Shown: positions 17,769 to 28,079, numbered from the stretch's first letter. The stretch is 64,000 nucleotides of DNA from Nostoc sp. HK-01 (GCA_003990705.1 AP018318.1:6063001-6127000); one strand, 5' to 3'. Notes: generated from the letters alone by a model not told the origin. A program made the numbers and translations.

Positions 17769-18674
17769 TTACCAAGAAGACATAAATTGCCAATCTTCAG
17801 AATCTGTCGCTGGAGGTTCTGCAAAATTTTCTATTTGCTCTAAATTTTCTGCTTGCATTAACTTGTCATATTCTCCAGAATCAACCCATTTCAACAATTC
17901 ACAAGCTCGCATCACAGACCAAGGAAAGCGGTATTCCATAAAACTTAATATCTTCGTGATTTGATCCAAATTATCAAGACTAATAGTCGAAAATTCTCGC
18001 GCTTGAGCTTGAAAATCAGCAATAGTCTCTGCATTGAAATATTCAGATGGTAAACCTGCTAATTTCATCAGTGCAGTGATGGCAATATTAATATCTTGAC
18101 ATGCTAATAAACCCACGCGATCGCCAGTGAATTTTGACATTATCATCCAATTAGCTAAAGCTATTTCTATTCCACCAGCCGCCAAGCCTCCCAAACCAAA
18201 AGTTGTACTGTTAATGACATTTTTTAACAGTGGCATAACATTTGCCATTTGCTGATAAGCAATATATTTACCTTTAATGCGGGCAACTTCACACCCAAAG
18301 GCAAACAATAATTCGTCGTGTGAATACCATTCCATCGCTTCCAAATTCGCACTGACCATTGGGTTTTCCACACCAACAGCATTGGTTTGAATATGTCCTG
18401 TACCACGAAATAAGTAAAGTTCTGGCTTTGGTGTTAGGTCAAGAATTTGGCAACTTTCTGTAAACGCATCATCTAATTTGGGAAAATTTTGCGGTGTTAC
18501 ACGAAATTCACCACCAATAATTTGCATTCTGAGTAAACGGTCAATGCCATACTCATTCACCTTTTTCAACAATAAAGGCAACCCTGGCATTTTATTCAAA
18601 TTAGCTAAGGCTTTTTGATCAAAGGGATGCTGAAATTTAACTATGTTGAGACCAGGAAATACTCTTCTTGTCAT
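17769..18674 (-). CDS. M48-family protein with lost HExxH zinc motif
   Basis: 301 residues resembling cyanobacterial M48 (Ste24/HtpX-like) peptidases: the N-terminal QKALANLNKMPGLPLLLKKV, the pre-motif region NPMVSANLEAM, and the helix following the active site. Where the family has a DELxxVLGHELGH-type zinc helix, this protein reads DELLFAFGCEVARIKGKY, so both zinc His residues are replaced (Cys and Arg) while the Glu remains. Peptidase activity by the usual mechanism is therefore unlikely. A weakly hydrophobic stretch (INSTTFGLGGLAAGGIEIAL) may contact membrane. The C-terminus is acidic. Role unknown. Confidence 0.65.
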   Translation of the reverse strand: MTRRVFPGLNIVKFQHPFDQKALANLNKMPGLPLLLKKVNEYGIDRLLRMQIIGGEFRVTPQNFPKLDDAFTESCQILDLTPKPELYLFRGTGHIQTNAVGVENPMVSANLEAMEWYSHDELLFAFGCEVARIKGKYIAYQQMANVMPLLKNVINSTTFGLGGLAAGGIEIALANWMIMSKFTGDRVGLLACQDINIAITALMKLAGLPSEYFNAETIADFQAQAREFSTISLDNLDQITKILSFMEYRFPWSVMRACELLKWVDSGEYDKLMQAENLEQIENFAEPPATDSEDWQFMSSW

Positions 18675-18709
18675 TATATTTTCATGAGTAATTCGTAATT
18701 AATAAAATT

Positions 18710-18802
18710 TAGGACGTACGCAAAACTAACGTATTTTCGTCATTGCGACCGTAGGGAAGCAATCTCAAGGCCTTTATTTGCGTGGCGAGTGTGTAAGTCC
18801 TG
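18710..18802. mobile_element. Short terminal-inverted-repeat element, 93 bp
   Basis: TAGGACGTACGCA at the left and TGTGTAAGTCCTG at the right are imperfect inverted copies (10 of 13). The interior includes CATTGCGACCGTAGGGAAGC, a sequence style I recall from dispersed cyanobacterial repeats. There is no coding capacity. Confidence 0.55.
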
Positions 18803-18807
18803 AAAAT

Positions 18808-19227
18808 TTATCCTTTTTGGATAAACTGCTTTAAAATCTCTCCTGGCTGTCTATCCCAGGTATCAATATGTTCATATATCAAATTATCTGAGTTAAATTT
18901 ATATGTTGAATAACCATTAAAAAATATCTTGGCTTGCCAAGGTACACGCAATACACCTCTGACTGTCCATTTAGCTAAAATCGTATCTTCTGCTGATTGA
19001 TAAACTTCATGTAAATCAAAGGCGATTTGGCTAAAAAATAATTGAGCGTGAAATCGCAATGTCCAAAAAATAATGCGATAGTTGAATTTATATTTAAATT
19101 TATTTACTGGGTCTTGAAAATAAATATCCTGTGTATATATGTTATATGAAATATCTTTTTCAAAGAGTGTAGGTAAATCTTGTTTGAGAATTTGAATTAC
19201 CTGTTCTATCTGTAAAATGTCAGCCAC
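18808..19227 (-). CDS. DUF2358 family protein
   Basis: 139 residues matching the remembered cyanobacterial/plant DUF2358 pattern: LKQDLPTLFEKDISYNIYTQDIYFQDP near the start, a long central beta region, and HIDTWDR near the end. The fold is expected to be NTF2-like. No catalytic role is known. It sits 12 bp after the stop of the GH10-like gene on the same strand, so the two may share a transcript. Confidence 0.8.
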   Translation of the reverse strand: MADILQIEQVIQILKQDLPTLFEKDISYNIYTQDIYFQDPVNKFKYKFNYRIIFWTLRFHAQLFFSQIAFDLHEVYQSAEDTILAKWTVRGVLRVPWQAKIFFNGYSTYKFNSDNLIYEHIDTWDRQPGEILKQFIQKG

Positions 19228-19239
19228 GCTCCCTGTCCT

Positions 19240-20421
19240 CTAAAAAAGATTTTTCCAGAATCTCTTGATTTTCTGCCAAAAAGATAAATAACGGCTATTG
19301 CTGGGTTGCTGTAAATCAGCCAAAGTTGGAAACGCCGCAGGTTTAGAGTATGCACCATTTCGTAGAACTTGAGCAAGAGCATTGTTATTCTCTCGCAAAC
19401 CTTCGTAAAAAAAGCAGACTTCGCCAGAAATTCCTAGTCGGCGGTTGTAGGCGATCGCCTGTACGAGATATTCTGGGCTGATGGAGTAACTACCCAACTT
19501 AATCAAAATTCCTGGTGCTAATTTGGGCAGCGTTGCATCTGTAAATTGACAGCTGGTTATTTGGTTGGCGATCGCTTTATAACTATGAAAATCACGGCGA
19601 TATATCTGGGGGTGAATTAGATCAACTATGCCCAGCTTCAACCATGTAGCAGAGTCTTGCAGATACTCTCGCAATCCCCAATCATAAATGTTTGGTGCCA
19701 TAGACACCAACAAGTTAGGGTTAACTCTTTTCACTTCACCATATAAACGTGCCAAAAAATCTGTCAGAATATCAGCACGCCACTGTAACCATTGTCTATC
19801 TTGATGGTTATGAGGTGGACTATAACCAAATTGCTGTTGATAACGAGCAATAGTTAAGGGATCATAACCACCTGTTGATGGTAAAGCCGGAAAGCGATCG
19901 TCTCCTTGAATTCCATCCACATCATAATTTTTCACCACTTCCAAAACCAAGTTCAACATAAAATCTTGCACCTGGGGATGAAAAGCATTCATCCACTCAA
20001 AGCCATTTTTCTGCAATAAATTCCCTTGATTGTCACGCGCCGCCCATTCTGGTTTTAGCTGTAACAGCATTCCCCCATTCAAGTTATAAGAACTCGCAAA
20101 GCCATATTCAAACCAAGGGATAACCTTCAACCCTACTCGTCGCGCCTCAGCTATCACCTCCGCTAAAGGGTCACGACCAACAGACATCGGGTCAATCTCC
20201 ACCCCGAAAGTCTGCTGCATAGTTTGACTAGGGTACATAGTCACGGCTTTATTCCACACCACAGGGAACACCACATTAAATCCCGTCTCTGCTAACAAGT
20301 CCATCGCTTGTGCAATTCGTTGCTTTGACCGGAAAACTTTACTATCTGTAGTGGTCAGCCAGACACCGCGAATTTCTTTTGTTTTCATAGCTTTGAGAAA
20401 AGTATGAACTATAAATTTCAT
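19240..20421 (-). CDS. Glycoside-hydrolase-like family 10 (GHL10) protein
   Basis: 393 residues. The GHL10 domain spans about 14-330: EIRGVWLTTTDSKVF, NVVFPVVWNKAVTMYPS, LKVIPWFEYGF, VDGIQGDDRFP and LLVSMAPNIYDW form the beta strands of a TIM barrel with acidic residues at strand ends. Substrate is unknown; relatives are linked with cell-wall or polysaccharide processing. The ATG at 20421 adjoins heptamer repeats; the in-frame ATG at 20388 (MKTKEIRG) fits the domain edge better and may be the true start. No signal peptide is visible with either start. Confidence 0.82.
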   Translation of the reverse strand: MKFIVHTFLKAMKTKEIRGVWLTTTDSKVFRSKQRIAQAMDLLAETGFNVVFPVVWNKAVTMYPSQTMQQTFGVEIDPMSVGRDPLAEVIAEARRVGLKVIPWFEYGFASSYNLNGGMLLQLKPEWAARDNQGNLLQKNGFEWMNAFHPQVQDFMLNLVLEVVKNYDVDGIQGDDRFPALPSTGGYDPLTIARYQQQFGYSPPHNHQDRQWLQWRADILTDFLARLYGEVKRVNPNLLVSMAPNIYDWGLREYLQDSATWLKLGIVDLIHPQIYRRDFHSYKAIANQITSCQFTDATLPKLAPGILIKLGSYSISPEYLVQAIAYNRRLGISGEVCFFYEGLRENNNALAQVLRNGAYSKPAAFPTLADLQQPSNSRYLSFWQKIKRFWKNLF

Positions 20422-20423
20422 TC

Positions 20424-20447
20424 TTCATACTTCACACTTCATACTTA
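20424..20447. repeat. CTTCATA/CTTCACA tandem heptamers
   Basis: CTTCATACTTCACACTTCAT then ACTT: three and a half 7-bp units directly upstream of the GHL10 gene. The same unit recurs at 34.06 and 34.16 kb. Confidence 0.65.
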
Positions 20448-20470
20448 ATATGAAAATTCTCTGACATTAC

Positions 20471-20521
20471 TACCACCTGCAAAACTGCCCTTTAATAGAT
20501 GTTTGCTCTAGGCAGGTGGTA
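20471..20521. promoter_or_regulatory. 10-bp perfect dyad between divergent genes
   Basis: TACCACCTGC and GCAGGTGGTA flank a 31-bp spacer in the 146-bp gap between the divergent GHL10 and epoxide-hydrolase-like genes. It could be an operator half-site pair or an RNA stem; no assignment is made. Confidence 0.45.
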
Positions 20522-20567
20522 CATAATTCTACAAAAGTTAGGTTATTTCTAGATACAAATCAAACAG

Positions 20568-21431
20568 ATGTCGGAAATAAAAAATTCCTGGGAACACAAA
20601 TATATAACGACTAATGGTGTCAAGCTACACTATGTCACCCAAGGAACAGGCCCTTTAATGTTGATGTTACATGGGTTTCCTGAATTTTGGTATTCTTGGC
20701 GGCATCAAATACCAGAATTTGCGGAAAATTTTCAAGTCGTGGCGCTGGATTTACGTGGCTATAACGATAGTGAAAAACCCAAAGAGCAATCAGCTTATGT
20801 TATGGATGAATTTATCAAAGATGTTGAGGGCGTAATTAAAGGTTTAGGTCACGAAAAGTGCATTTTATTGGGACATGATTGGGGCGGCGCTATCGCTTGG
20901 TGTTTTGCCTATGCCCACCCAGAAATGTTAGAGAAACTAATCGTACTTAACTTACCCCATCCCGCTAAATTCTCTCAAGGATTATCAACTCCTCAACAGT
21001 TACTACGTAGCTGGTATATGTTCTTATTTCAACTGCCAGTTATTCCAGAATTCTTATTACAAGCCTTTGATTATCAACCAATCGCCCAGACTATTCAAGG
21101 CACAGCAGTTAATAAAAATGCTTTCACGGCATCTGACCTAGAAGCTTATAAAAAAGCTGCCGCTAAATCTGGCGCTTTAACAGCAATGCTTAACTACTAC
21201 CGCAATATATTCTCCCACTTTTTACCCAATAAAAATTGGGGAATTTTAGATGTACCTACACTGTTGATTTGGGGCGAAAACGATACAGCCCTTGGCAAAG
21301 AGCTTACCTATGGCACAGATACATATATTAGAAACTTGCAAATTCAGTATATTCCCAATTGTGGACATTGGGTACAGCAAGAACAGCCTGAGTTAGTTAA
21401 TCGCTATATCAGTGAATTTACTGTAACTTAA
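20568..21431 (+). CDS. Alpha/beta hydrolase, epoxide-hydrolase-like
   Basis: 287 residues. The oxyanion motif HGFPEFWYSWRHQ (35-47) and nucleophile elbow GHDWGG (Asp104) are those of the soluble epoxide hydrolase / haloalkane dehalogenase branch. The acid is probably in WGENDTAL and the His in NCGHWVQQEQPE. Cap-domain Tyr residues such as NYYRN suit an epoxide hydrolase. The ATG is at 20568; the upstream region lacks a strong ribosome binding site. No signal peptide, so cytosolic. Confidence 0.85.
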   Translation: MSEIKNSWEHKYITTNGVKLHYVTQGTGPLMLMLHGFPEFWYSWRHQIPEFAENFQVVALDLRGYNDSEKPKEQSAYVMDEFIKDVEGVIKGLGHEKCILLGHDWGGAIAWCFAYAHPEMLEKLIVLNLPHPAKFSQGLSTPQQLLRSWYMFLFQLPVIPEFLLQAFDYQPIAQTIQGTAVNKNAFTASDLEAYKKAAAKSGALTAMLNYYRNIFSHFLPNKNWGILDVPTLLIWGENDTALGKELTYGTDTYIRNLQIQYIPNCGHWVQQEQPELVNRYISEFTVT

Positions 21432-21741
21432 TCTACTGTTTTCGCAATTACCTAGTGTTAATTCGTCAGAGAAAAATTCTGGTTAAGAACTAATGACAAA
21501 TCAAAATAAATACTTGAATTTCTTAAAAAGATTTAACAAGATAAAATTGGCTCATTTTCTGGAGAGTTTTTTCACTACAAACAGCCTAAAACCCGCCTCA
21601 ATACTCTTTTTGTGCTATCTACCAAACTATTAAATATCACTTGCATTTTGTGAGTTAAATCAACATCGTCTAGAAATTTAGTGAGATAATAGAATCGTGA
21701 GGAAAAGAACGGATGTTACTTCAACAAAAAGGGGAAAGATT
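21432..21741. other. 310-bp intergenic region, no gene seen
   Basis: AT-rich spacer before the pentapeptide gene. No convincing promoter boxes or ORF; only the ribosome binding site at 21731 stands out. Confidence 0.4.
21731..21738 (+). promoter_or_regulatory. Ribosome binding site deciding the pentapeptide-protein start
   Basis: GGGGAAAG lies 3 bp before the ATG at 21742 and directly precedes a good signal peptide; the in-frame upstream start at 21697 lacks one. Confidence 0.55.
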
Positions 21742-22203
21742 ATGAAACTTAAGCTATTTGCGGCTGTAGCCTTAGCAGCAACTCCCCTCATTTTTGCAAG
21801 CTCTGTAAAAGCAGGGAATTCGCAAGATTTACAAAGACTTATATCTACTGGGGAATGTCAGCGGTGTAATCTAGTCGGAGTTGACCTCAGTGGCGCTCAT
21901 TTAATTGGTGCAGATTTACGTGGTGCTAACCTTTCTCAAGCTAATCTTTCAGGCGCAAACCTAGAAGGAGCAGATTTCACCAACGCTAACCTGAAAGGAG
22001 CTAACCTAGCTTCAACTTTTGTTACCAACGTTAACTTCAAAAAAGCCAATCTTAACGGAGTTAATTTTAGCCGCGCTCAGATTATTGACTCAAATGTATA
22101 TGGCGCATCAATGGATAATCTGAATATTACTGATGCAGAGATTTTCAACACTGGTATTGGTGTTGGTGGTGAAGAAGGCGCACAAATGCCAGATTGGGAC
22201 TAG
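21742..22203 (+). CDS. Exported pentapeptide-repeat protein
   Basis: 153 residues. Signal peptide MKLKLFAAVALAATPLIFAS ending at VKA, then QDLQRLISTGECQRCNLVGV with a Cys pair, then about 14 pentapeptides of the A(D/N)Lxx type (LIGADLRGANLSQANLSGAN), forming a short right-handed beta helix. Many cyanobacterial genes encode this CxxC-plus-pentapeptide layout; function unknown, location likely periplasmic or thylakoid lumen. Start chosen by ribosome binding site and signal peptide. Confidence 0.85.
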   Translation: MKLKLFAAVALAATPLIFASSVKAGNSQDLQRLISTGECQRCNLVGVDLSGAHLIGADLRGANLSQANLSGANLEGADFTNANLKGANLASTFVTNVNFKKANLNGVNFSRAQIIDSNVYGASMDNLNITDAEIFNTGIGVGGEEGAQMPDWD

Positions 22204-22309
22204 TTCCACAAGGCGGAAGTTACAAGAAACACTCTTGTTTAAGTTTTGAGGCTCGTTATCAGGGTGTAGGGGTAGACACACATCTTGCACCAAGCTCCAA
22301 CGAATAGAA

Positions 22310-22420
22310 TTCGTGGCTATGCAAACTAAGTCCGCCTGCGCGGACTAACACAATATCAAGGTCTTGGAACCCGCGCAAGCGGGTTTTGCTCGTTTAGCTG
22401 CGACTTCAGTTGTTGGGACA
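22310..22420. repeat. Dispersed palindromic repeat with two hairpins
   Basis: Contains GTCCGCCTGCGCGGAC and ACCCGCGCAAGCGGGT hairpins followed by CTGCGACTTCAGT. A related unit (ACCCGCCTACGCGGGT then TACGACTTTAGT) occurs at 47.07 kb after hom. Confidence 0.6.
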
Positions 22421-22427
22421 AGATATG

Positions 22428-22532
22428 ATACCGTTTCACTTTAAGTTTGATACAAATACCGCAGGGGGCAGGGAGCAGGGGGAAAGAATGAAAAACCCAT
22501 AAATTTGTCTCATTTTTTTCGTGAAATGGTAT
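22428..22532. mobile_element. 105-bp terminal-inverted-repeat element
   Basis: ATACCGTTTCAC (22428-22439) and GTGAAATGGTAT (22521-22532) are inverted copies, 11 of 12 matching. The interior holds a GGCAGGGAGCAGGGGG purine repeat and no ORF. Confidence 0.6.
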
Positions 22533-22619
22533 TAGTAGAGGGTGTATGCGAATAAAATCCTTGTAGCCTTACACCCTTAAATAGACTTTATCTATTTTTG
22601 TATACAACTTGAGAGAGCC

Positions 22620-22654
22620 AAGTTGACCAAGCCCTTGCAAGGCTTAGTCAACTT
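22620..22654. terminator. Strong hairpin near the 3' end of the amidase gene
   Basis: AAGTTGAC-c-AAGCC ... GGCTT-a-GTCAACTT forms a 13-bp stem with one mismatch and a 7-nt loop. On the plus strand it is followed by TTTT; on the minus strand it lies 29 bp past the amidase stop. A second weaker stem (AGGGTGTA/TACACCCT) is at 22539-22577. Confidence 0.6.
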
Positions 22655-22682
22655 TTAACAGAAAAGTATTAGACAAAACTTA

Positions 22683-24512
22683 TTACTTCACTCCGTTAAA
22701 CCACTCAACAATCCCCTCAGCTAAAACTTTGGCTAACTTTTGCTGTTCTTGGGGATTTGTGACCCATTCAAATTCATTGGGGTTACTCATAAAACCCAAT
22801 TCCATCAATATTGATGGTGCAGCAGCCGGACGGGTGAGGGCGAGGTTATTCCAAAACACACCGTAAGAAGGTCTATTGAGTTTTTTGACTAAATAGTTGT
22901 GCATGAATACCGCTAGATTATGAGCTTGGGGATGATACCAAAACATCCCAACTCCTTGAGTCTTTTCCGCATCGCCATCATCGGGTAGAGAGTTGTAATG
23001 AATGGAAAGGGCGATCGCCGGTTTTTCTTGACTGATAATTGCTTGACGCTCTGGTAAAGAAACATCTTTGTCAGAGTCTCTTGTCATCACAACTGTTGCT
23101 CCAAGTTCTAGCAAATTCTCGCGCAGTAACTTCGATACCGCCAAATTCACATCTTTTTCCAGATATCCCGTCGGCCCAGATGCACCAGATTCTTTACCTC
23201 CATGCCCCGGATCAAGTAGAATCTTGATACCAGATAAAAGCTTTCGTCTCCGATTTTCAATGGCAGGCGGATGGCGCAAAGCTAAAACCAGGGTCGTGCC
23301 TTCATATCTCAGCTGATATCCCCACTGTTGCGCTTTTTTGAGGTTAAAGGTGTATTGCACCTGTCCCGGAGTCAGCTGCTGCCAATCTAGGCGAGAAATT
23401 ACCGGGTCATCATCCAAACGAATAATGTCTGTTTGGGCAGTGGTATTGTAAAGTGTCAAAGTGAAAGTTTGATCACTTTGCTGCACACTTACAGGTACAG
23501 GAAATTGTAAGGGAAAAACCATCTCTGTTGCACCAGAAAGCCGACGATATCCCACACTGCGAATAATTGCCTGTGGCGGAGTTGCCCCTGGTAAGATACG
23601 AGTTTCCTTACTATTAATCCAAGCACCGTAATCCAAACGCAACCACTCACCTTCTTTGCCTGTAACAGTAGCTTGTGTTCCTTTAGGTAGGGGGGTAAGC
23701 CGGGAATAATCGGTACTCGGCCCGGTGCGGGCTACGCCTGCATCTACTATCACCTCGGCAACAGATAACTTTGCAGGCGAGAGAATTGCTATTTTGCCAT
23801 TTCCTGGTTGAGTAATTGTCTTACCATTCAGCGTCAGTTTAAACTGAGGTTGACCTAAATTTATCTCTTGATTAGCATCTGGGACAACAGCACCAGAAAT
23901 GATGTTGTTACCGTAAATTAGGCTTGAAGATTGAGCATCAGGTTGTTGCACCGTCGTGCAACCCGCATACTTGCCAGCAATCGACTGGGCTGTAGGTTGG
24001 TTTCTGCCTGTCAAGGCTGCCAAATTACTTGGTAGTTGTACTTGTTGGGGTTGTGGTGCGAGGGCAACAGTTTGATTAGCGAGGTTTACGGACACGTTAG
24101 CATTGAGTGGGGCGATCGCACTGAAACAAATTAATTCCCCTGGTAGTCTGGCAATATCCACTGCTGGAGTCAGAGAACCTGGAGCAAATTCTAACCCCTG
24201 TGGGACAACAGGCACAGTTCCCAGCCTAGTTACTTTAATCTGAATGGTTTGATTTTTGTGACTTACTGTAAAAACATTTTCTCCCAACTGTAAAGGGAAA
24301 CTAGGAGAAAAATGACCGGATGGACTGCGGTTAACTACCTTACCATTAATTAGTACTTGTCCATTAGTTGGTGCTGTACCCAGAAAAAATATTTTTTCCG
24401 TACTGGTTTGGTAGTTAGGTGGTGGAAAAACAACAATAAGAGATGAATCTGCCAATGCGACAGAGGAGGTAGTAATTAAACTGAAGACGACTAATCCGAA
24501 AATTCTTTTCAC
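22683..24512 (-). CDS. N-acetylmuramoyl-L-alanine amidase (Amidase_3) with SH3 domain
   Basis: 609 residues. Signal peptide (RIFGLVVFSLITTSSVALA), two N-terminal beta domains, an SH3-like segment (VDAGVARTGPSTDYSRLTPL, about 258-305), an AMIN-like beta region (about 315-410), and C-terminal Amidase_3 (about 430-606). The zinc ligands are visible: His in LLDPGHGG, Glu in YLEKDVNL, His in LSIHYNS, and the catalytic Glu in ILMELGFMSN. It cuts the amide between MurNAc and L-Ala in periplasmic peptidoglycan. Related AmiC enzymes in Nostoc drill septal nanopores, but this SH3 layout is not proof of that role. It is divergent from pyrG across 89 bp. Confidence 0.9.
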   Translation of the reverse strand: MKRIFGLVVFSLITTSSVALADSSLIVVFPPPNYQTSTEKIFFLGTAPTNGQVLINGKVVNRSPSGHFSPSFPLQLGENVFTVSHKNQTIQIKVTRLGTVPVVPQGLEFAPGSLTPAVDIARLPGELICFSAIAPLNANVSVNLANQTVALAPQPQQVQLPSNLAALTGRNQPTAQSIAGKYAGCTTVQQPDAQSSSLIYGNNIISGAVVPDANQEINLGQPQFKLTLNGKTITQPGNGKIAILSPAKLSVAEVIVDAGVARTGPSTDYSRLTPLPKGTQATVTGKEGEWLRLDYGAWINSKETRILPGATPPQAIIRSVGYRRLSGATEMVFPLQFPVPVSVQQSDQTFTLTLYNTTAQTDIIRLDDDPVISRLDWQQLTPGQVQYTFNLKKAQQWGYQLRYEGTTLVLALRHPPAIENRRRKLLSGIKILLDPGHGGKESGASGPTGYLEKDVNLAVSKLLRENLLELGATVVMTRDSDKDVSLPERQAIISQEKPAIALSIHYNSLPDDGDAEKTQGVGMFWYHPQAHNLAVFMHNYLVKKLNRPSYGVFWNNLALTRPAAAPSILMELGFMSNPNEFEWVTNPQEQQKLAKVLAEGIVEWFNGVK

Positions 24513-24571
24513 AGCAAATCACAGAAGATTTCATGACAGTGCCTGTGGCACAATTACGGGATGTATTTTGA

Positions 24572-26239
<1,668 letters not shown>

Positions 26240-26344
26240 CTCATTCAAACTCAAACTGAGCTTGAAATTCACCCAAATCAACATTGACTTAGGACTGACA
26301 TATTTTGTTATACAGGGTTAGCATCATTTTTCCACATTGGACTT

Positions 26345-26350
26345 AAGGAG
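26345..26350 (+). promoter_or_regulatory. Ribosome binding site fixing a GTG start
   Basis: AAGGAG lies 5 bp before the GTG at 26356, which begins the duplicated small protein. Confidence 0.65.
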
Positions 26351-26355
26351 ATGTT

Positions 26356-26778
26356 GTGCCGTACTGGATGAAAATCTTTTACGAGAGGAAAGAATATGTG
26401 ATTAATTTTGACCGTGTAAATGCTTTTTGCTATGAAAAAAACGGCAGAGTTACCTTTTGGTTGCCCGATAGTGCAATTCCAATTGTAATTAATCCTCAAA
26501 ATAACTTAGAAGACTATCAAAAAGTTCTCAAATATCTCGAACAAGTGACTGATGTAGAACTAGACAGCGGTCACTGGGTGAAAATTATTGATGGCAAAAA
26601 TGAATATGTCGTTAACCTCCATTGCATCAGTTCTTTTTGTCAAGAACCCAATGGGAGGATAACTTTTTGGTTGCCAGATGGCACTATCCCAATCATTATT
26701 AACTCCTCAAATAATCCAGATTCTTATCAAAAAGTCTTGCAGTTTGTCAAAAATACAACAGGATATTCTTTGTCGTAA
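26356..26778 (+). CDS. Unknown 140-residue protein made of two copies of one ~67-residue domain
   Basis: Starts at GTG with a good ribosome binding site. Residues 3-70 and 71-138 are copies: YWMKIFYERKEYVINFDRVN aligns with HWVKIIDGKNEYVVNLHCIS; NGRVTFWLPDSAIPIVIN with NGRITFWLPDGTIPIIIN; EDYQKVLKYLEQ with DSYQKVLQFVKN. Each half is beta-rich followed by a helix. No signal peptide or membrane segment. I do not recognise the family; the motif NGRxTFWLPDxxIPIxIN would be a good search key. A convergent palindromic terminator follows. Confidence 0.75.
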   Translation: MPYWMKIFYERKEYVINFDRVNAFCYEKNGRVTFWLPDSAIPIVINPQNNLEDYQKVLKYLEQVTDVELDSGHWVKIIDGKNEYVVNLHCISSFCQEPNGRITFWLPDGTIPIIINSSNNPDSYQKVLQFVKNTTGYSLS

Positions 26779-26785
26779 GCTTACA

Positions 26786-26813
26786 GCAGGGAACAGGGAA
26801 TAGGTAACAGGGT
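26786..26813. repeat. Short GGGAACA-type tandem repeats
   Basis: CAGGGAACAGGGAATAGGTA and ACAGGG units, the same class of 7-bp repeat as elsewhere in the window. Confidence 0.5.
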
Positions 26814-26908
26814 TGAAAACTAAAATAGTTATCTAGCATATTCTCTCTAGCCGATAAGTAAATATTGAGTTATCTACAAGTTAAGAAACTATTATGATAT
26901 AAAATCAA

Positions 26909-26941
26909 AGATACCAGACTTCTTTAAGAAGTCTGGTATCT
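26909..26941. terminator. Near-perfect 33-bp palindrome between convergent genes
   Basis: AGATACCAGACTTCTT and AAGAAGTCTGGTATCT are perfect inverted copies around one T. It lies between converging genes and probably ends both transcripts. Confidence 0.7.
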
Positions 26942-26963
26942 GAACTATCAAGGTAAGTTTTAA

Positions 26964-28079
26964 TTAACTTTTGCTAATGTAATTTTCTTGATTTATTTCC
27001 ATTGGTGTAACTTTCACACCATCCTCATGAGGAATTATTTTTTGAGTAAGTTCTCCGGCTCGCCAACTATCAGCAATATCTTTAATAAAACTGGCGATGG
27101 GAATAGCAATTAACAATCCTAAAACTCCGCCTAGTTTTGCACCGATGAGTAAAGAAATCACCACCCAAACAGGATTTAAACCAGTTAAATTTCCTAAAAT
27201 TCTGGGTGCAACAATATTAGAGTTGATTTGGTCAAGAGCTACTGCTACACCTAAAACTTCCACGCCTAACCAGAAATTTTCTAAAGCAACTAATAAACTT
27301 ACAATGGCAATTCCTATCCCTGTACCAAAGGGAAATAATGAGAAAAAACCAATCGCAATCCCAAACAATAAAGCAAGGGGAATTCGGAGAGCGACAAATG
27401 CTAATGTCACCAACACAGCTAAAATAGCCCCCAATGTTGCCTGACCAATAAAATAATTTTGAAAATCTTCTCGGAGTAATTGCCTAACTTTTGTGCCGAT
27501 ATGTTCAGGAAACCATTGATAAATTCCATTCCACAAATTTTCACCATTTAAGATTAAGTAAATAGTCAAAACGGCGGCAATTAAAATATTAACGACAACA
27601 CCGATAGTATCAAAGGCAAAACCGAGAATTCTGCCTGTGAAAGATTGAAATTGATTAGATAATCTCTCTAAAAGTTGGAGAGCTAAACCTCTTAAATTAA
27701 CAGGAAGTTGTTGCGTTGCTGCCCAATTTTGAAAAGCTTCTAATTGTTGCAAGCCAGAATCTATCCAAGAAGGGAGAATATTAGCTAGTTCATTTAGCTG
27801 TTGCAAGATAACTGGCACTAAGGTGACACCAACACCCGCTAAAATCACCACAGCTAACAGCAAGACTCCAATAATCGCCAAGTTTCGGGGTACACCTCGT
27901 CTGTGAAAGAACTGGATGGGGTAGTTTAAGACAAATGCTAGTAGGATAGCGATCGCAACTACACTAACCAAGGGTTGAAAGTACTTGACAACCTGGATTA
28001 ATAACCAACCGTTGAGAATGACTAGCGGAAACGCCAAGCCATAACTTAACCATCGTGGTAGTTTGTTTGCTGATTGCAT
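26964..28079 (-). CDS. AI-2E family (PerM-like) transporter
   Basis: 371 residues with about eight hydrophobic helices in the AI-2E/PerM arrangement: two paired N-terminal segments, a soluble central part (LQQLEAFQNWAATQQLPVNL), then a helix bundle with IPLALLFGIAIGFFSLFPFGTG and the C-terminal VSLLIGAKLGGVLGLLIAIP. Family substrates range from autoinducer-2 to Na+/H+; substrate here is not known. Plasma or thylakoid membrane. Confidence 0.85.
   Translation of the reverse strand: MQSANKLPRWLSYGLAFPLVILNGWLLIQVVKYFQPLVSVVAIAILLAFVLNYPIQFFHRRGVPRNLAIIGVLLLAVVILAGVGVTLVPVILQQLNELANILPSWIDSGLQQLEAFQNWAATQQLPVNLRGLALQLLERLSNQFQSFTGRILGFAFDTIGVVVNILIAAVLTIYLILNGENLWNGIYQWFPEHIGTKVRQLLREDFQNYFIGQATLGAILAVLVTLAFVALRIPLALLFGIAIGFFSLFPFGTGIGIAIVSLLVALENFWLGVEVLGVAVALDQINSNIVAPRILGNLTGLNPVWVVISLLIGAKLGGVLGLLIAIPIASFIKDIADSWRAGELTQKIIPHEDGVKVTPMEINQENYISKS

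Noticed and set aside
16600-18674. Defence island with the M48-like and Era genes
   Set aside because: The surroundings are housekeeping genes, with no nuclease, helicase or phage marks.
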